This document shows, piece after piece, positions 34,596-42,591 of a stretch of DNA of 64,000 bases (within the stretch, counting starts at the first letter, position 1; every line of letters starts with the position of its first letter). Source of the stretch: G963665185 sp049723905 (GTDB taxonomy: Bacteria > Desulfobacterota > Desulfovibrionia > Desulfovibrionales > Desulfovibrionaceae). The position numbers and the translations under genes are program-made. The DNA lies in assembly GCF_049723905.1 (NCBI RefSeq), contig NZ_JBJKFD010000001.1, positions 3,100,001 through 3,164,000 of the forward strand, in the 5' to 3' direction. The notes beneath the pieces are model-generated. The model was not told the origin of the DNA and ran no database searches. It worked only from the letters and a program-made list of their open reading frames with translations.

Positions 34596-34722
34596 CCAGG
34601 CGGCTGAAAAAGGTTCGCCAGCTTTGTTGCTGCAAAAAAGACGGGCCCTTGTGTATGGAAGAATACACGGCGGTCCCGTCTTTTTTTTGCGCCTCGCTTT
34701 CGTACCTTTTTGAGCCGCCTGG
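34596..34722 (+). repeat. nested palindromic element, copy 2, with terminator core
   Basis: Outer arms CCAGGCGGCT and AGCCGCCTGG form a perfect 10-bp stem, followed by AAAAAGG/CCTTTTT. The inner stem is A6GACGGG (34634-34645) with CCCGTCT8 (34675-34688), a true intrinsic terminator for either strand; the tip is GTGTAT with ATACAC. It begins five bases behind the zinc-ribbon gene stop. Confidence 0.8.
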
Positions 34723-34736
34723 GATGTGGGGTTCAC

Positions 34737-34870
34737 AGTAAAAGAGAAAGAAAGAAGATTTTGGGGTGACGTACATTGTGGGGCACCGGGTTGTGGGAAC
34801 TGTCATAGTAAAAGAGAAAGAAATTTTTAGGGCTACGTATATTGCAAGCCGTGTGGGGCTAGGCAAAAGA
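34737..34870. repeat. diverged 70-bp direct repeat
   Basis: Two copies with a 70-base period begin AGTAAAAGAGAAAGAAA (34737 and 34807) and later share ACGTACATTG / ACGTATATTG and GTGGGG. No coding frame is seen in it. Confidence 0.55.
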
Positions 34871-34953
34871 AGAAAGACGTAATACCACCAGGCAAATCAG
34901 GAAAATCCAAAGGCTGGTTATTGGTGTTTTAAAACGCTGCAGCCTACAAAGCA

Positions 34954-34990
34954 AAAAGCCACCCGATCTGTCAGGTGGCTTTTGTTGTTT
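34954..34990 (-). terminator. intrinsic terminator, bidirectional form
   Basis: Ten-bp perfect stem AAAAGCCACC with GGTGGCTTTT, loop CGATCTGTCA, A-run on one side and T-run on the other. It ends the leftward YibE/F transcript and could stop rightward readthrough. Confidence 0.8.
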
Positions 34991-35009
34991 ACAAGCTGGG
35001 GGCAGGTTT

Positions 35010-36176
35010 TTATTTGGCTGTGGCTGTTTTCAGGACCCGCGCCTTTCTTTTTCCCGGAACATAGATGAGTGCGCCCACAATGGCGGTGAACGGAGCCACG
35101 GTAACCAGTCCGAAGCTGCCCACCAGGGTCTTGAGCACTTCCGCCGCCACGTAGATGAAGTTGAAAAGGTTGGTCAGGGGGATGCCCTGGGCCACAAAGG
35201 CCATGAGCATGGTGATGAAGCCCCCGGAGTAGGCCAGCAGCAGTGTGGTCGTCATGGTGCCGACCACGGCGCGCCCCACCCGCATGCCGGAGCGCAGGGC
35301 TTCCAGCCGCCCGATGTCCGGCTTTTTGGCAACCACTTCGTGCATGGAGGCCGCCACGTCCATTGCCAGGTCCATGACGGCGCCCGAAGCAGCCAGGAAC
35401 ACGGCGGCCACATAGATTTTCTGCAGGTTCAGGTGGCCGTATCCAGCGTACAGCAATGTCTCGGCAAAGGGCATGACCGCGCCGTGCACATGGAAGCGTC
35501 CGGTAAAATACACGGCCAGGATACAGCTTGTAAGAATACCCAGAAATGCCCCCAGAAAGGCCACCAGACCCTTGCGGCTGATGCCCGCCACAAGAAAGAT
35601 GATGGAGGCGGTCAGGATGGTTATCACGCTCAGCGACAGCCATACCGGGTCGTATCCGTCCAGCATGAGCGGAACCAGAACCTTCCACAGCATGAGTGCG
35701 GAAAAAATGAACGACAGCAAGGCCTTGGCCCCGGTCCAGCCGCCAAAGGCCAGCAGCCCCATGGTGAAGATTCCCAGCAGCCACATTTCCAGCCCCAGCC
35801 GGTAATGGGCCTGCGGGTTCACGTAGATGATGTTGCCGTCGCTATCCAGAGACAGCACCACCAGGGCGGTATCGCCCACCTGAAAAATTTTGTCCCGGTC
35901 CATCTGCCCCATCAGGGGGTTGTTCCCGGACACGGTCTGTCCGGCGAACTTTCCGTCGAGTAATTTCAGGGTCACGCCCTGGTCGCCGGTCCATACCATG
36001 CCGTACTGGCGCATGTCCGAGTTGTCCACCTGGACCACACGGCCCCTACATCGCATGCCGTTGTCTTCCGTGCGCTTTTCGTACTGGTTGGGGACAAAAT
36101 ACAGCCCTATGGTCAGACAGACGAAAACCGCCGCAAGAAGTGCATCCCTGTGCCAGCCTTTTGAATTCATGTTCAC
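35010..36176 (-). CDS. YibE/F-family membrane protein
   Basis: A 388-residue membrane protein. One N-terminal helix (about 12-28) is followed by an extramembrane region with a beta fold (VVQVDNSDMRQYGMVWTGDQ) and then seven or so helices; GAVMDLAMDVAASMHEVV and TMTTTLLLAYSGGFITMLM are typical YibE/F segments. The role of the family is unknown; transport is suspected. GTG 36176 has GAGG eight bases ahead; ATG 36170 is the alternative. It lies 142 bases behind the alkaline phosphatase gene on the same strand. Confidence 0.83.
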   Translation of the reverse strand: MNMNSKGWHRDALLAAVFVCLTIGLYFVPNQYEKRTEDNGMRCRGRVVQVDNSDMRQYGMVWTGDQGVTLKLLDGKFAGQTVSGNNPLMGQMDRDKIFQVGDTALVVLSLDSDGNIIYVNPQAHYRLGLEMWLLGIFTMGLLAFGGWTGAKALLSFIFSALMLWKVLVPLMLDGYDPVWLSLSVITILTASIIFLVAGISRKGLVAFLGAFLGILTSCILAVYFTGRFHVHGAVMPFAETLLYAGYGHLNLQKIYVAAVFLAASGAVMDLAMDVAASMHEVVAKKPDIGRLEALRSGMRVGRAVVGTMTTTLLLAYSGGFITMLMAFVAQGIPLTNLFNFIYVAAEVLKTLVGSFGLVTVAPFTAIVGALIYVPGKRKARVLKTATAK

Positions 36177-36232
36177 GCCGGTATCCTCGTTTCTCAGACT
36201 TCGGCGGGCGGTACGAACGCCCTGTAAAGCGA

Positions 36233-36310
36233 CAGGCGGTCCGGAGCGTTTCCGGACCGCCTGCCTGGTATTCTTTGGGAGAGGTTTTGCGGACGCGGTG
36301 TCCGCAAAAC
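36233..36310 (-). other. two perfect hairpins in the phosphatase-YibE/F spacer
   Basis: GTTTTGCGGAC with GTCCGCAAAAC (36284-36310, loop GCGGT) and CAGGCGGTCCGGA with TCCGGACCGCCTG (36233-36263, loop GCGTT). They lie in tandem nine bases behind the phosphatase stop. Neither has a T-run, so they may protect the phosphatase mRNA end or reduce readthrough into YibE/F. Confidence 0.6.
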
Positions 36311-36318
36311 GTCAGCGC

Positions 36319-37797
36319 CTACTTGCTCAGGTAGACGACCTGGGGGGCGACACCCATGACGGACTTGATCTTCTTGGCCACGTCGGTGTTGTCGTAGTAG
36401 CCGTTGAAGGTTTCGGAACCGACGCCCAGGGCGGAAGTGGTTACGGGCACGCCGGTGTGCTTGTAAGAGGTCCAGGCCAGGCCGGACTTGTTGTTCAGCA
36501 GGTGGGTAAGGGTGATGGTAAGGGGCTCGTAGCCGCCGTACAGCAGGTAGCCCTGCGGGTCCTTGATCTTTTCGCCGGACATGGAGCGCTTGAAGGCGTC
36601 CTTGAGCTGGGTGATCTCATAGGGCTTGAGGACCATAGGGTCTTTCTTGGCGTCGCCGGTAAAGGTGAAGCCGAAGTTTTCCGTGATAACGGGCATGAGG
36701 TCTTCGAACTTGGCGTCGGCACCGTGGGCCTTTTTGTAAGGAGCCATCACGTCCTGGTCGAACTTGGTGAAGGAAGCCATCTGGTTGGCCAGCAGGTTGA
36801 AGTCGGATTCGTACTTGGTTCCGGCAAAGCCGAGGGTCAGGCCGCCACACTCATGGTCGCCGGTGACCACGATGAGGGTATCGTTGGGGTGCTTCTTGTA
36901 GAATTTGACGGCTTCCTGAATGGCCAGGTCAAAGGCAACCGTGTTGCGCAGGGCGGCAGCGGCGTCGTTGGCGTGGCAGGCCCAGTCGATCTTGCCGCCT
37001 TCAACCATCATGAAAAAGCCCTTGTCGTTGTCCAGCAGTTCAATGCCCTTGGCAGTGAACTCGGGCAGGGTGATGTCTTCGGCCGTGATGTCCATCACAT
37101 AGGGCAGGGCCTGGTCGTCCTGGAGCCAATGGTTCCAGGCAATGATCTTCTGACCGGGCTTGGCGGCTTCGAAATCCTTCTTGTTGTCGATGATCTTGTA
37201 GCCGTTCTTCTGGGCCAGGATGCGGGCGTCGCCCAGGGGTTTTTTGGACTTCTTGCCCGTGGGGTCGATCATGCCGCCGCCACCAAAGTAGTCGAAGCCG
37301 CTCATGGCCAGGGCGTGGTCGATTTCATGGTACATCTTGCGGGTGGGCACGTGGGCGTAGAAAGCAGCCGGAGTGGCGTGGTCTATGGATACGCTGGAAA
37401 CAATGCCGACCTTTTTGCCCTGGGACTTGGCAATCTCGGCCACGGTCTGCACGGGTTTGTAGTTGGGATCAACGCCAATGTAGTTGATGTTGGTCTTCTG
37501 CCCGGAAGCCAGGGCAGTGGCGGAAGCGGCGGACCCGGTGATGAAGCGGTCGTTGGCGAACGTGGTGGTCACGCCCTGGGCCGGGAACTTGTCCATTTCC
37601 ATCTTGGTGTTGGTAAAGGCCTGGGTGGCGGAGCGCTGGGGAATGCCCATGCCGTCACCGATGAAGAAAAATACGTATTTTGCAGGGGCACCCTTGTACA
37701 TGGCTGTTTTGGCCTGTGCGCCGTCCACGGCGAAGGCGGCAACAGCCAGGGCGGTCAGCAGCAGGGCTGTGAAGGACCGTTTGGCAGTAGCGAACAT
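36319..37797 (-). CDS. alkaline phosphatase
   Basis: A 492-residue exported metalloenzyme hydrolysing phosphomonoesters. A Sec signal peptide ends near AFAVDGAQA (about residue 29). Metal and catalytic motifs are VFFFIGDGMG, FITGSAASATALASG with the nucleophile serine, DHATPAAFYAHV, MVEGGKIDWACHAND and VTGDHECGGL. The residue before the serine is Gly where E. coli PhoA has Asp. ATG 37797 has a strong AAGGAGG site; the frame extends upstream but without meaning. A Pho-box-like site upstream points to induction by phosphate starvation. Confidence 0.93.
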   Translation of the reverse strand: MFATAKRSFTALLLTALAVAAFAVDGAQAKTAMYKGAPAKYVFFFIGDGMGIPQRSATQAFTNTKMEMDKFPAQGVTTTFANDRFITGSAASATALASGQKTNINYIGVDPNYKPVQTVAEIAKSQGKKVGIVSSVSIDHATPAAFYAHVPTRKMYHEIDHALAMSGFDYFGGGGMIDPTGKKSKKPLGDARILAQKNGYKIIDNKKDFEAAKPGQKIIAWNHWLQDDQALPYVMDITAEDITLPEFTAKGIELLDNDKGFFMMVEGGKIDWACHANDAAAALRNTVAFDLAIQEAVKFYKKHPNDTLIVVTGDHECGGLTLGFAGTKYESDFNLLANQMASFTKFDQDVMAPYKKAHGADAKFEDLMPVITENFGFTFTGDAKKDPMVLKPYEITQLKDAFKRSMSGEKIKDPQGYLLYGGYEPLTITLTHLLNNKSGLAWTSYKHTGVPVTTSALGVGSETFNGYYDNTDVAKKIKSVMGVAPQVVYLSK

Positions 37798-37878
37798 CTT
37801 GAATTCCTCCTTAAATAGGGAACGTGTAATGAACAGAATAACGATGGGTATAGGTACTCGCTGAACGTGTGGAATGGT

Positions 37879-37896
37879 TTGACAGTCCAGTGACAA
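37879..37896 (-). promoter_or_regulatory. candidate Pho box (PhoB site)
   Basis: On the minus strand TTGTCAC TGGA CTGTCAA: two 7-base half-sites with 4-base spacing, the 11-base periodicity of PhoB boxes (consensus CTGTCAT, 4 bases, CTGTCAY). It lies 82 bases ahead of the alkaline phosphatase start, where control by phosphate is expected. Confidence 0.65.
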
Positions 37897-37946
37897 CACG
37901 TTGAATGTTCGGTGAATTTTGCCTCGCAGTCCGGGGGAGAAAATTG

Positions 37947-37978
37947 GGCCCGGAGCAAATGTGGCCCGGAGCAAATGT
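37947..37978. repeat. 16-bp tandem repeat, two copies
   Basis: GGCCCGGAGCAAATGT occurs twice head to tail, with GG following. It lies in the gap upstream of the alkaline phosphatase, beyond the Pho box. No function is evident. Confidence 0.6.
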
Positions 37979-38119
37979 GGCCAGTGGTTGCCGTTACGAA
38001 TATTGCATTAATGTATGTGGAAAACAAGACAGTCGAACGAAAATACGGGCGTGCCAGCCTGTGGGCCGACCTTGGAGCGAAAGATGAGGGGATGGGAAAA
38101 CTGTTGAAGCAGTGGCGCG

Positions 38120-38159
38120 AACGGTGCGCAAACAGCCATTTGTCCGGTTGCGCACCGTT
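38120..38159 (-). other. hairpin behind the formylglycine-enzyme-like gene
   Basis: AACGGTGCGCA with TGCGCACCGTT, 11 bp, loop of 18 bases. No T-run on the minus strand follows; likely a transcript-end structure for the gene ending at 38183. Confidence 0.5.
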
Positions 38160-38182
38160 TGGGGACGTTTGAAAAAAAGGGA

Positions 38183-39274
38183 TTAGTGGGAGATTTTGAT
38201 CAGCCGGAAGCCGGTGTCGCCGTCGGTTGATTCGGGAGCGCGCGGGTAGCGGTTGGCGCAACGGGCATTGCGCAGCTTGCTGTCCTGTCGGCCGCTGCGG
38301 AGAACGTGCAGGCTCTTGTCGCCCGGGGTGTAGGTATTCTCCGTCCATTCCCATACGCCGCCGGACATGGCCTGCAACCCGAGCATGTTGGGGCCCAGCG
38401 TTTCCTTGAGCGGCGCATCCATGTCGGTTTCTTCTATTTTCTGGCCGATCCTGCCGTCCACAGTGGCAAAGGCGTTCCAGCGTCCCTGGTTGCGGCAGGC
38501 GTATTCCCACTGGCTTTCCGTGGGCAGGGCGAATTTCTCCCCGGTGGTGTCGCTCAGCCAGCGGGCATAGGCCGTGGCCGTCAGCCAGTCCACATTGCCC
38601 ACGGCATGGTCTGCCGCCCCTTCCACAGGGGCGAACATGTCGCCGCGGCGTTCAATGCCCGGAAAATCGGCAACCGTCGTGGGGTGAACGGCATTGAGAT
38701 ATTTGCAGAACTGGTCATTGGTCACTTCGTTCACGCCCATCCAGAAATCTTCGGGGCATTCGCGGCGCAGCGGCAGTTCGTCTTCGTCGCACACCGGGTT
38801 CCAGTCGCCGCAGCCCATCTCGTAGCAGTCTCCGGGAATGCGCACGAAGAGCATGCCGGTAGTGGGCTCGCGCCATGCGGCCAGGGCGTTCATTTCGCCC
38901 GATACGGGGCCGTGGTAGCCGTTGGGGAAGTCTTTTTCGATATCCCAGATGATTGTTTTATCCGGGCCGGGCGTAACAAGCCCCAGGTCGCCCGTCATGT
39001 GCAGTTTGCTCGCGTCTGTTTTGTCGCCGTATGCGGAAACGGCCAGCACCACCAGCGCCTTGTCTGCGTCCGAATGGACGTTGAAATGAAATTTCGTCTG
39101 TTCGTTTTTCGTGGTGATGCGAAGGTTGTCTATTCCCGTGGCGTTGGCGGCGGTATTTTCCGCCGGGGCGCTCCATGCGTTGTCGGGAATGGTTCCGGCA
39201 AATCCTGTCAGGACGCACAAGCACAGGGCTGCCGTCCATTGGAGAAAAAACGGGATGAACCTATTGCGCTGCAT
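38183..39274 (-). CDS. exported SUMF1/formylglycine-generating-enzyme-like protein
   Basis: A 363-residue protein with an N-terminal signal peptide (hydrophobic stretch about 10-28, FLQWTAALCLCVLTGFAG). Residues about 45-135 form a beta domain of unknown kind. The rest is the FGE-sulfatase fold: GVNEVTNDQFCKYLNA, LPTESQWEYACRNQG, GVWEWTENTY and a terminal TGFRLIK. No sulfatase is nearby, and such domains also serve as ligand-binding modules. It overlaps the upstream zinc-ribbon gene by 14 bases, so the two are translated together. Confidence 0.82.
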   Translation of the reverse strand: MQRNRFIPFFLQWTAALCLCVLTGFAGTIPDNAWSAPAENTAANATGIDNLRITTKNEQTKFHFNVHSDADKALVVLAVSAYGDKTDASKLHMTGDLGLVTPGPDKTIIWDIEKDFPNGYHGPVSGEMNALAAWREPTTGMLFVRIPGDCYEMGCGDWNPVCDEDELPLRRECPEDFWMGVNEVTNDQFCKYLNAVHPTTVADFPGIERRGDMFAPVEGAADHAVGNVDWLTATAYARWLSDTTGEKFALPTESQWEYACRNQGRWNAFATVDGRIGQKIEETDMDAPLKETLGPNMLGLQAMSGGVWEWTENTYTPGDKSLHVLRSGRQDSKLRNARCANRYPRAPESTDGDTGFRLIKISH

Positions 39275-39884
39275 GGTCCCCCCCTTGGGGAGTATCTATG
39301 TAAATTTGGAAAAAGACGGGGCCGGTGGGAGCGTCCGCCGGGGGCTGCATCATGCCCGTGGTGGATTTTTCATTTGTTTTTGCAGGCTGCTTTGCCGGGG
39401 TAGACTGGTTCGCCGCTTGGGGCGCGGGAACGGCAGCTGCGGGAAGAGCGGTTGTCTGTTCGGATGCATTGGGAGCGGATGGCTTGGCAGCCACGGCAGG
39501 AGTCGCGCTGCCGGTTGTCTGGTCCGTGCCGTTTGGCACGATATGCTGCTGTTCGGGAGCCTGCTTGGCGGAAGCAGGGGCTTCCTGGGCGGGCTGTCCA
39601 GATATGTCGGATGCGGTTGGTTCGGGGGCCGGAGTGCTGGTGTTGAACAGGAGTGTATAGGCCAGTACCACGATTGCGGCCAAAACCAGGATGGCGCCAG
39701 CGTACATTCGGACCTTGCCGACCCATGGGCGGAGTACGGCGTAGCGTCGCAGGCAGGTCCGGCAGCGAAAAGGAAAATACGGCAGAGCCGGGCCGAGGAG
39801 TTTTTCATATCCCGTGCTTCGGGTGGGCCAGAATTCTCTGCTGCCGCAGTGAGGGCATCTGGGATCATGATCAAGGGGTGCCAT
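39261..39884 (-). CDS. zinc-ribbon, single-helix membrane protein with Pro/Ala-rich tail
   Basis: A 207-residue protein. The N-terminus has a zinc ribbon, CPHCGSREFW and CRTCLRRY. One membrane helix follows at about 60-80 (YAGAILVLAAIVVLAYTLLF), then a low-complexity Ala/Pro/Gln/Thr-rich segment about 100 residues long and a short end with VFFQIYIDTPQGGDHAAQ. The likely orientation is ribbon inside, tail in the periplasm. A GGAG site precedes the ATG. It is coupled to the SUMF1-like gene by a 14-base overlap. I do not recognise a family. Confidence 0.65.
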   Translation of the reverse strand: MAPLDHDPRCPHCGSREFWPTRSTGYEKLLGPALPYFPFRCRTCLRRYAVLRPWVGKVRMYAGAILVLAAIVVLAYTLLFNTSTPAPEPTASDISGQPAQEAPASAKQAPEQQHIVPNGTDQTTGSATPAVAAKPSAPNASEQTTALPAAAVPAPQAANQSTPAKQPAKTNEKSTTGMMQPPADAPTGPVFFQIYIDTPQGGDHAAQ

Positions 39885-40211
39885 GCTGCTCCAAATCGTT
39901 CGACATACCGCGTGGATTTATTCCAGCTTGTGACAATACACAAATACTTCGGTTTCTCCAACCCCTGGCGCGCGGCAGTATCAACGTTTTTTTATCTGTT
40001 CGTGGTATGAATTCAGCTTTCGATAACCAAAAATCGTGTCAATAGGAAACTCTCTCATACATGAGGGCACGGATGGGTATGCGCGTTTCCAGCAAAAAAG
40101 CCATGATATTCTCCCTGGTGTAGAGCGTGTTGCATTACATGCCCTTTTCGCCAGCTTTATGACGCCCACACATATAACATACTAAATTAAAAAATTTTTC
40201 AGGAGAAAATC
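39885..40211. other. non-coding stretch before the phage-like genes
   Basis: About 330 bases with no credible gene. It is more AT-rich near its right end (TAAATTAAAAAATTTTT before the AGGAG site at 40200), where the promoter of the Mor-like gene should lie. I see no attachment site or integrase remnant. Confidence 0.45.
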
Positions 40212-40619
40212 ATGCCGCAGCAACATGGTGCAACGTCCTCGTTTTGCAGCGCAAGTTCCACAAATTGGGAGGCGCTCCCAAGGCTTTGCCGCGACTTGCG
40301 CGACCTTGTGGGGGAGCACTCCGCCCGTCACGTCCTCAACGCCTTGGGCGGACAGGTTTTTTACATTCCGCGTATTCCGCCCCCGGACCACCCCCTGGCC
40401 GCCATACGCCCGGAGGCGGCCCAGCGTATCTGCAACGCCTTCCACGGAGAACGGCTGGCCATTCCCCAGGCCCGGTGGCTGCAGCGCCAGGAACGCGACA
40501 ACGCCATACGCCTTGCCCGTAAAAGCGGCCAGAGTGTTTCCCGGCTGGCCTGCGTGTTCGGGCTCAGCCGCCGTCGCATCCAGCAGATATTGGCTTCGGG
40601 CCAGGAGACGGAACAATGA
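40212..40619 (+). CDS. Mor/C-family phage-type transcription activator
   Basis: A 135-residue protein resembling Mor, the middle-gene activator of Mu-like phages. It has LGGQVFYIPRIPPPDHPLAA, the region before the dimerisation helices, and a C-terminal helix-turn-helix RQERDNAIRLARKSG with VSRLACVFGLSRRRIQQIL. An AGGAG site precedes ATG 40212. Its end overlaps the small terminase gene as ATGA. In Mu-like phages Mor drives late functions; here it leads only two packaging genes. Confidence 0.75.
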   Translation: MPQQHGATSSFCSASSTNWEALPRLCRDLRDLVGEHSARHVLNALGGQVFYIPRIPPPDHPLAAIRPEAAQRICNAFHGERLAIPQARWLQRQERDNAIRLARKSGQSVSRLACVFGLSRRRIQQILASGQETEQ

Positions 40620-41035
40620 GCGGCAAGCTGTGCGCTCGCAAACAAAGGTTCATCAAGGCGTTCAGCGAAGGCCCGGAAGGAGTGGACGCGGTGGAGGCGG
40701 CTGTTCGGGCCGGGTACAGTCCGCGCTTTGCAAAGGAGCGGGCCGCGCAGCTGTTGGCCGACCCGGAAGTGCGCAGCCATCTGGAGCGCCGTTTGTCCGG
40801 CCGGAGTGATGATCCGCAGTTCACCCGCCGGGCCGTGCTCCAGGGACTTCTTCGCGAGGCGGGCGACCATAGCGGAAATTCCAGCCCTGCCAACCGGCTG
40901 AAGGCCTGGGAGCTGGTCTGCAAGCTTTTGGGATTTTTCAACGAGTCCAAGGACGCCGCGCTGCCCTCGGTGGTCTACGATATCCGCATAGACGGGCAAA
41001 AGCTCGAAAGAAGAGCCAACGGCAGGCCGCTATGA
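40616..41035 (+). CDS. phage terminase small subunit
   Basis: A 139-residue TerS-like protein that would bind the packaging start site. The N-terminal helix-turn-helix reads RQRFIKAFSEG, VDAVEAAVRAGYSPRFAKER and AAQLLADPEV, usual for terminase small subunits. The middle (RAVLQGLLREAGDHSGNSSP, NRLKAWELVCKLLGFF) also fits the family. It is coupled by ATGA overlaps to the Mor-like gene and to the large subunit. Confidence 0.85.
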   Translation: MSGKLCARKQRFIKAFSEGPEGVDAVEAAVRAGYSPRFAKERAAQLLADPEVRSHLERRLSGRSDDPQFTRRAVLQGLLREAGDHSGNSSPANRLKAWELVCKLLGFFNESKDAALPSVVYDIRIDGQKLERRANGRPL

Positions 41036-42453
41036 AGCAGCTCCGCCTTACCTACCGGGCGGAACCCACCCTGGCCGCGTTCCACAACAGCAACGCCTTT
41101 GTGCGCGGCGTGATGGGGCCGCTTGGTTCGGGCAAGTCCTCGGCCATGTGCATGGAAATACTCATACGCGCCGCACGCCAACGCCCTTCGCCCGATAACG
41201 TCCGGCGCACGCGCTTTGCCGTGGTGCGCAACACGCAGGCCGAACTGCGGACCACCACGGTGAAAACCTGGCAGGACTGGCTGAGCCAGGGCGAACGCGG
41301 GCCGAGTGCCTCCCCGCCCTTTACCTCGCGCTTGCGTCAGGACCTGGGCGATACCACCAAACTCGATGCGGAGGTCATCTTTCTGGCCCTGAACCGGGCC
41401 GAAGACGCCAAAAAACTTCTTTCCCTGGAGTTGACCGGGGCGTGGATCAACGAAGCGCGGGAGCTTCCCTACGACATTGTCAGCGCCCTTACCGGCCGGG
41501 TGGGCAGGTATCCGCCCAAACGTCTGGGCGGGCCGTCCTGGTCCGGCCTGATAATGGACACCAACCCGCCCGATACCGGCCATTGGTGGTTTCGTGCCGC
41601 AGAACAGGAGACGCCGCAGGGCTGGGCGTTTTTTACCCAGCCGCCCGCGCTGCTTGCTTCCGACTCGGGCTACCTGCCCAACCCGCAGGCGGAAAATCTG
41701 GAAAACCAGCCCCTGGGTGCGGACTATTGGCTGCGCCAGGTGCACGGCAAAAGCAACCAGTGGATCAAGGTCCACCTGCTGGGCCAATACGGCGACCTCA
41801 TGCCTGGCAAACAGGTCTACCCGGAATACGACGACGAACACCACGTTGCCTTGGAACCGCTTGGCGCCGTGGCCGGTACCGAGCTTGTACTGGGCTGGGA
41901 CTTTGGTCTGACGCCCGCCTGCGTCATTACCCAGCCCCTGCCGGGCGGACGGCTGTTGGTGCTGAACGAGCTGGCCGAGACCTCCATGGGCATACGCCGT
42001 TTCGCCCGCTCCACAGTTGTTCCTTTTTTGCGCTGCCATTACCCGGACCACACCTTTACCAGCGTGGGCGACCCCGCAGGCACGGCCCGTGCCCAGACCG
42101 ATGAACGCACCTGCATGGAGGAGCTTGCCAAGGCCGGAATCCCAACCCGTCCGGCCCGCACCAACGCCTTTGCCGCCCGGCGCGAGGCCGTGGCTTCCTT
42201 TCTTACCGGAGGGCACGACGACGTTCCGGCGTTTCTGCTGGATGGCTCGTGCGCCATACTCAGGCGCGGCTTTCTGGGCGGATACTGCTTTGCCGAAAAC
42301 AGCGACCGGCCAGAAAAGAACAGCTACAGCCATTTGCACGACGCGCTGCAATATGCCGCGCTCCACGCCCAGGACAGCCATGAGCGGCCAGTGGCACGAC
42401 GGGGAATACGGCGCAGGGAGCGGCAGCCGGCGGATGGATTTGCGGGATATTGA
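41032..42453 (+). CDS. phage terminase large subunit
   Basis: A 473-residue TerL. The ATPase has a Walker A motif GPLGSGKS near residue 29, a Walker B-like LTGAWINEARELP and the coupling segment LIMDTNPPD. The nuclease domain has LGWDFGLTPACVI, FTSVGDPAGTARAQTDE and HLHDALQYAAL, with the acidic residues of an RNase H-like fold. The gene looks intact and of full length. No portal, capsid or tail genes follow; only a large palindrome and an unrelated gene. It overlaps the small subunit as ATGA. Confidence 0.9.
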   Translation: MKQLRLTYRAEPTLAAFHNSNAFVRGVMGPLGSGKSSAMCMEILIRAARQRPSPDNVRRTRFAVVRNTQAELRTTTVKTWQDWLSQGERGPSASPPFTSRLRQDLGDTTKLDAEVIFLALNRAEDAKKLLSLELTGAWINEARELPYDIVSALTGRVGRYPPKRLGGPSWSGLIMDTNPPDTGHWWFRAAEQETPQGWAFFTQPPALLASDSGYLPNPQAENLENQPLGADYWLRQVHGKSNQWIKVHLLGQYGDLMPGKQVYPEYDDEHHVALEPLGAVAGTELVLGWDFGLTPACVITQPLPGGRLLVLNELAETSMGIRRFARSTVVPFLRCHYPDHTFTSVGDPAGTARAQTDERTCMEELAKAGIPTRPARTNAFAARREAVASFLTGGHDDVPAFLLDGSCAILRRGFLGGYCFAENSDRPEKNSYSHLHDALQYAALHAQDSHERPVARRGIRRRERQPADGFAGY

Positions 42454-42457
42454 GGCA

Positions 42458-42503
42458 CTGGGGGAAGGAAACCCCTTTTGCAAAAGGGGTTTCCTTCCCC
42501 CAG
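42458..42503. repeat. 46-bp perfect palindrome behind terL
   Basis: A 23-bp inverted repeat with no loop and no mismatch, centred on TTTTG|CAAAA, with arms CTGGGGGAAGGAAACCCC and the complement. It begins four bases behind the terminase stop. It can act as a bidirectional terminator or may be the end of a dispersed or mobile repeat. Confidence 0.85.
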
Positions 42504-42591
42504 ACCCCCATCCTTCCTCAAAAACTTTTGTTATTGAAGAAGTTAGAAAAGGGGGAATGGGCAGAAACTGACAATATATAAGAAAAAAATT

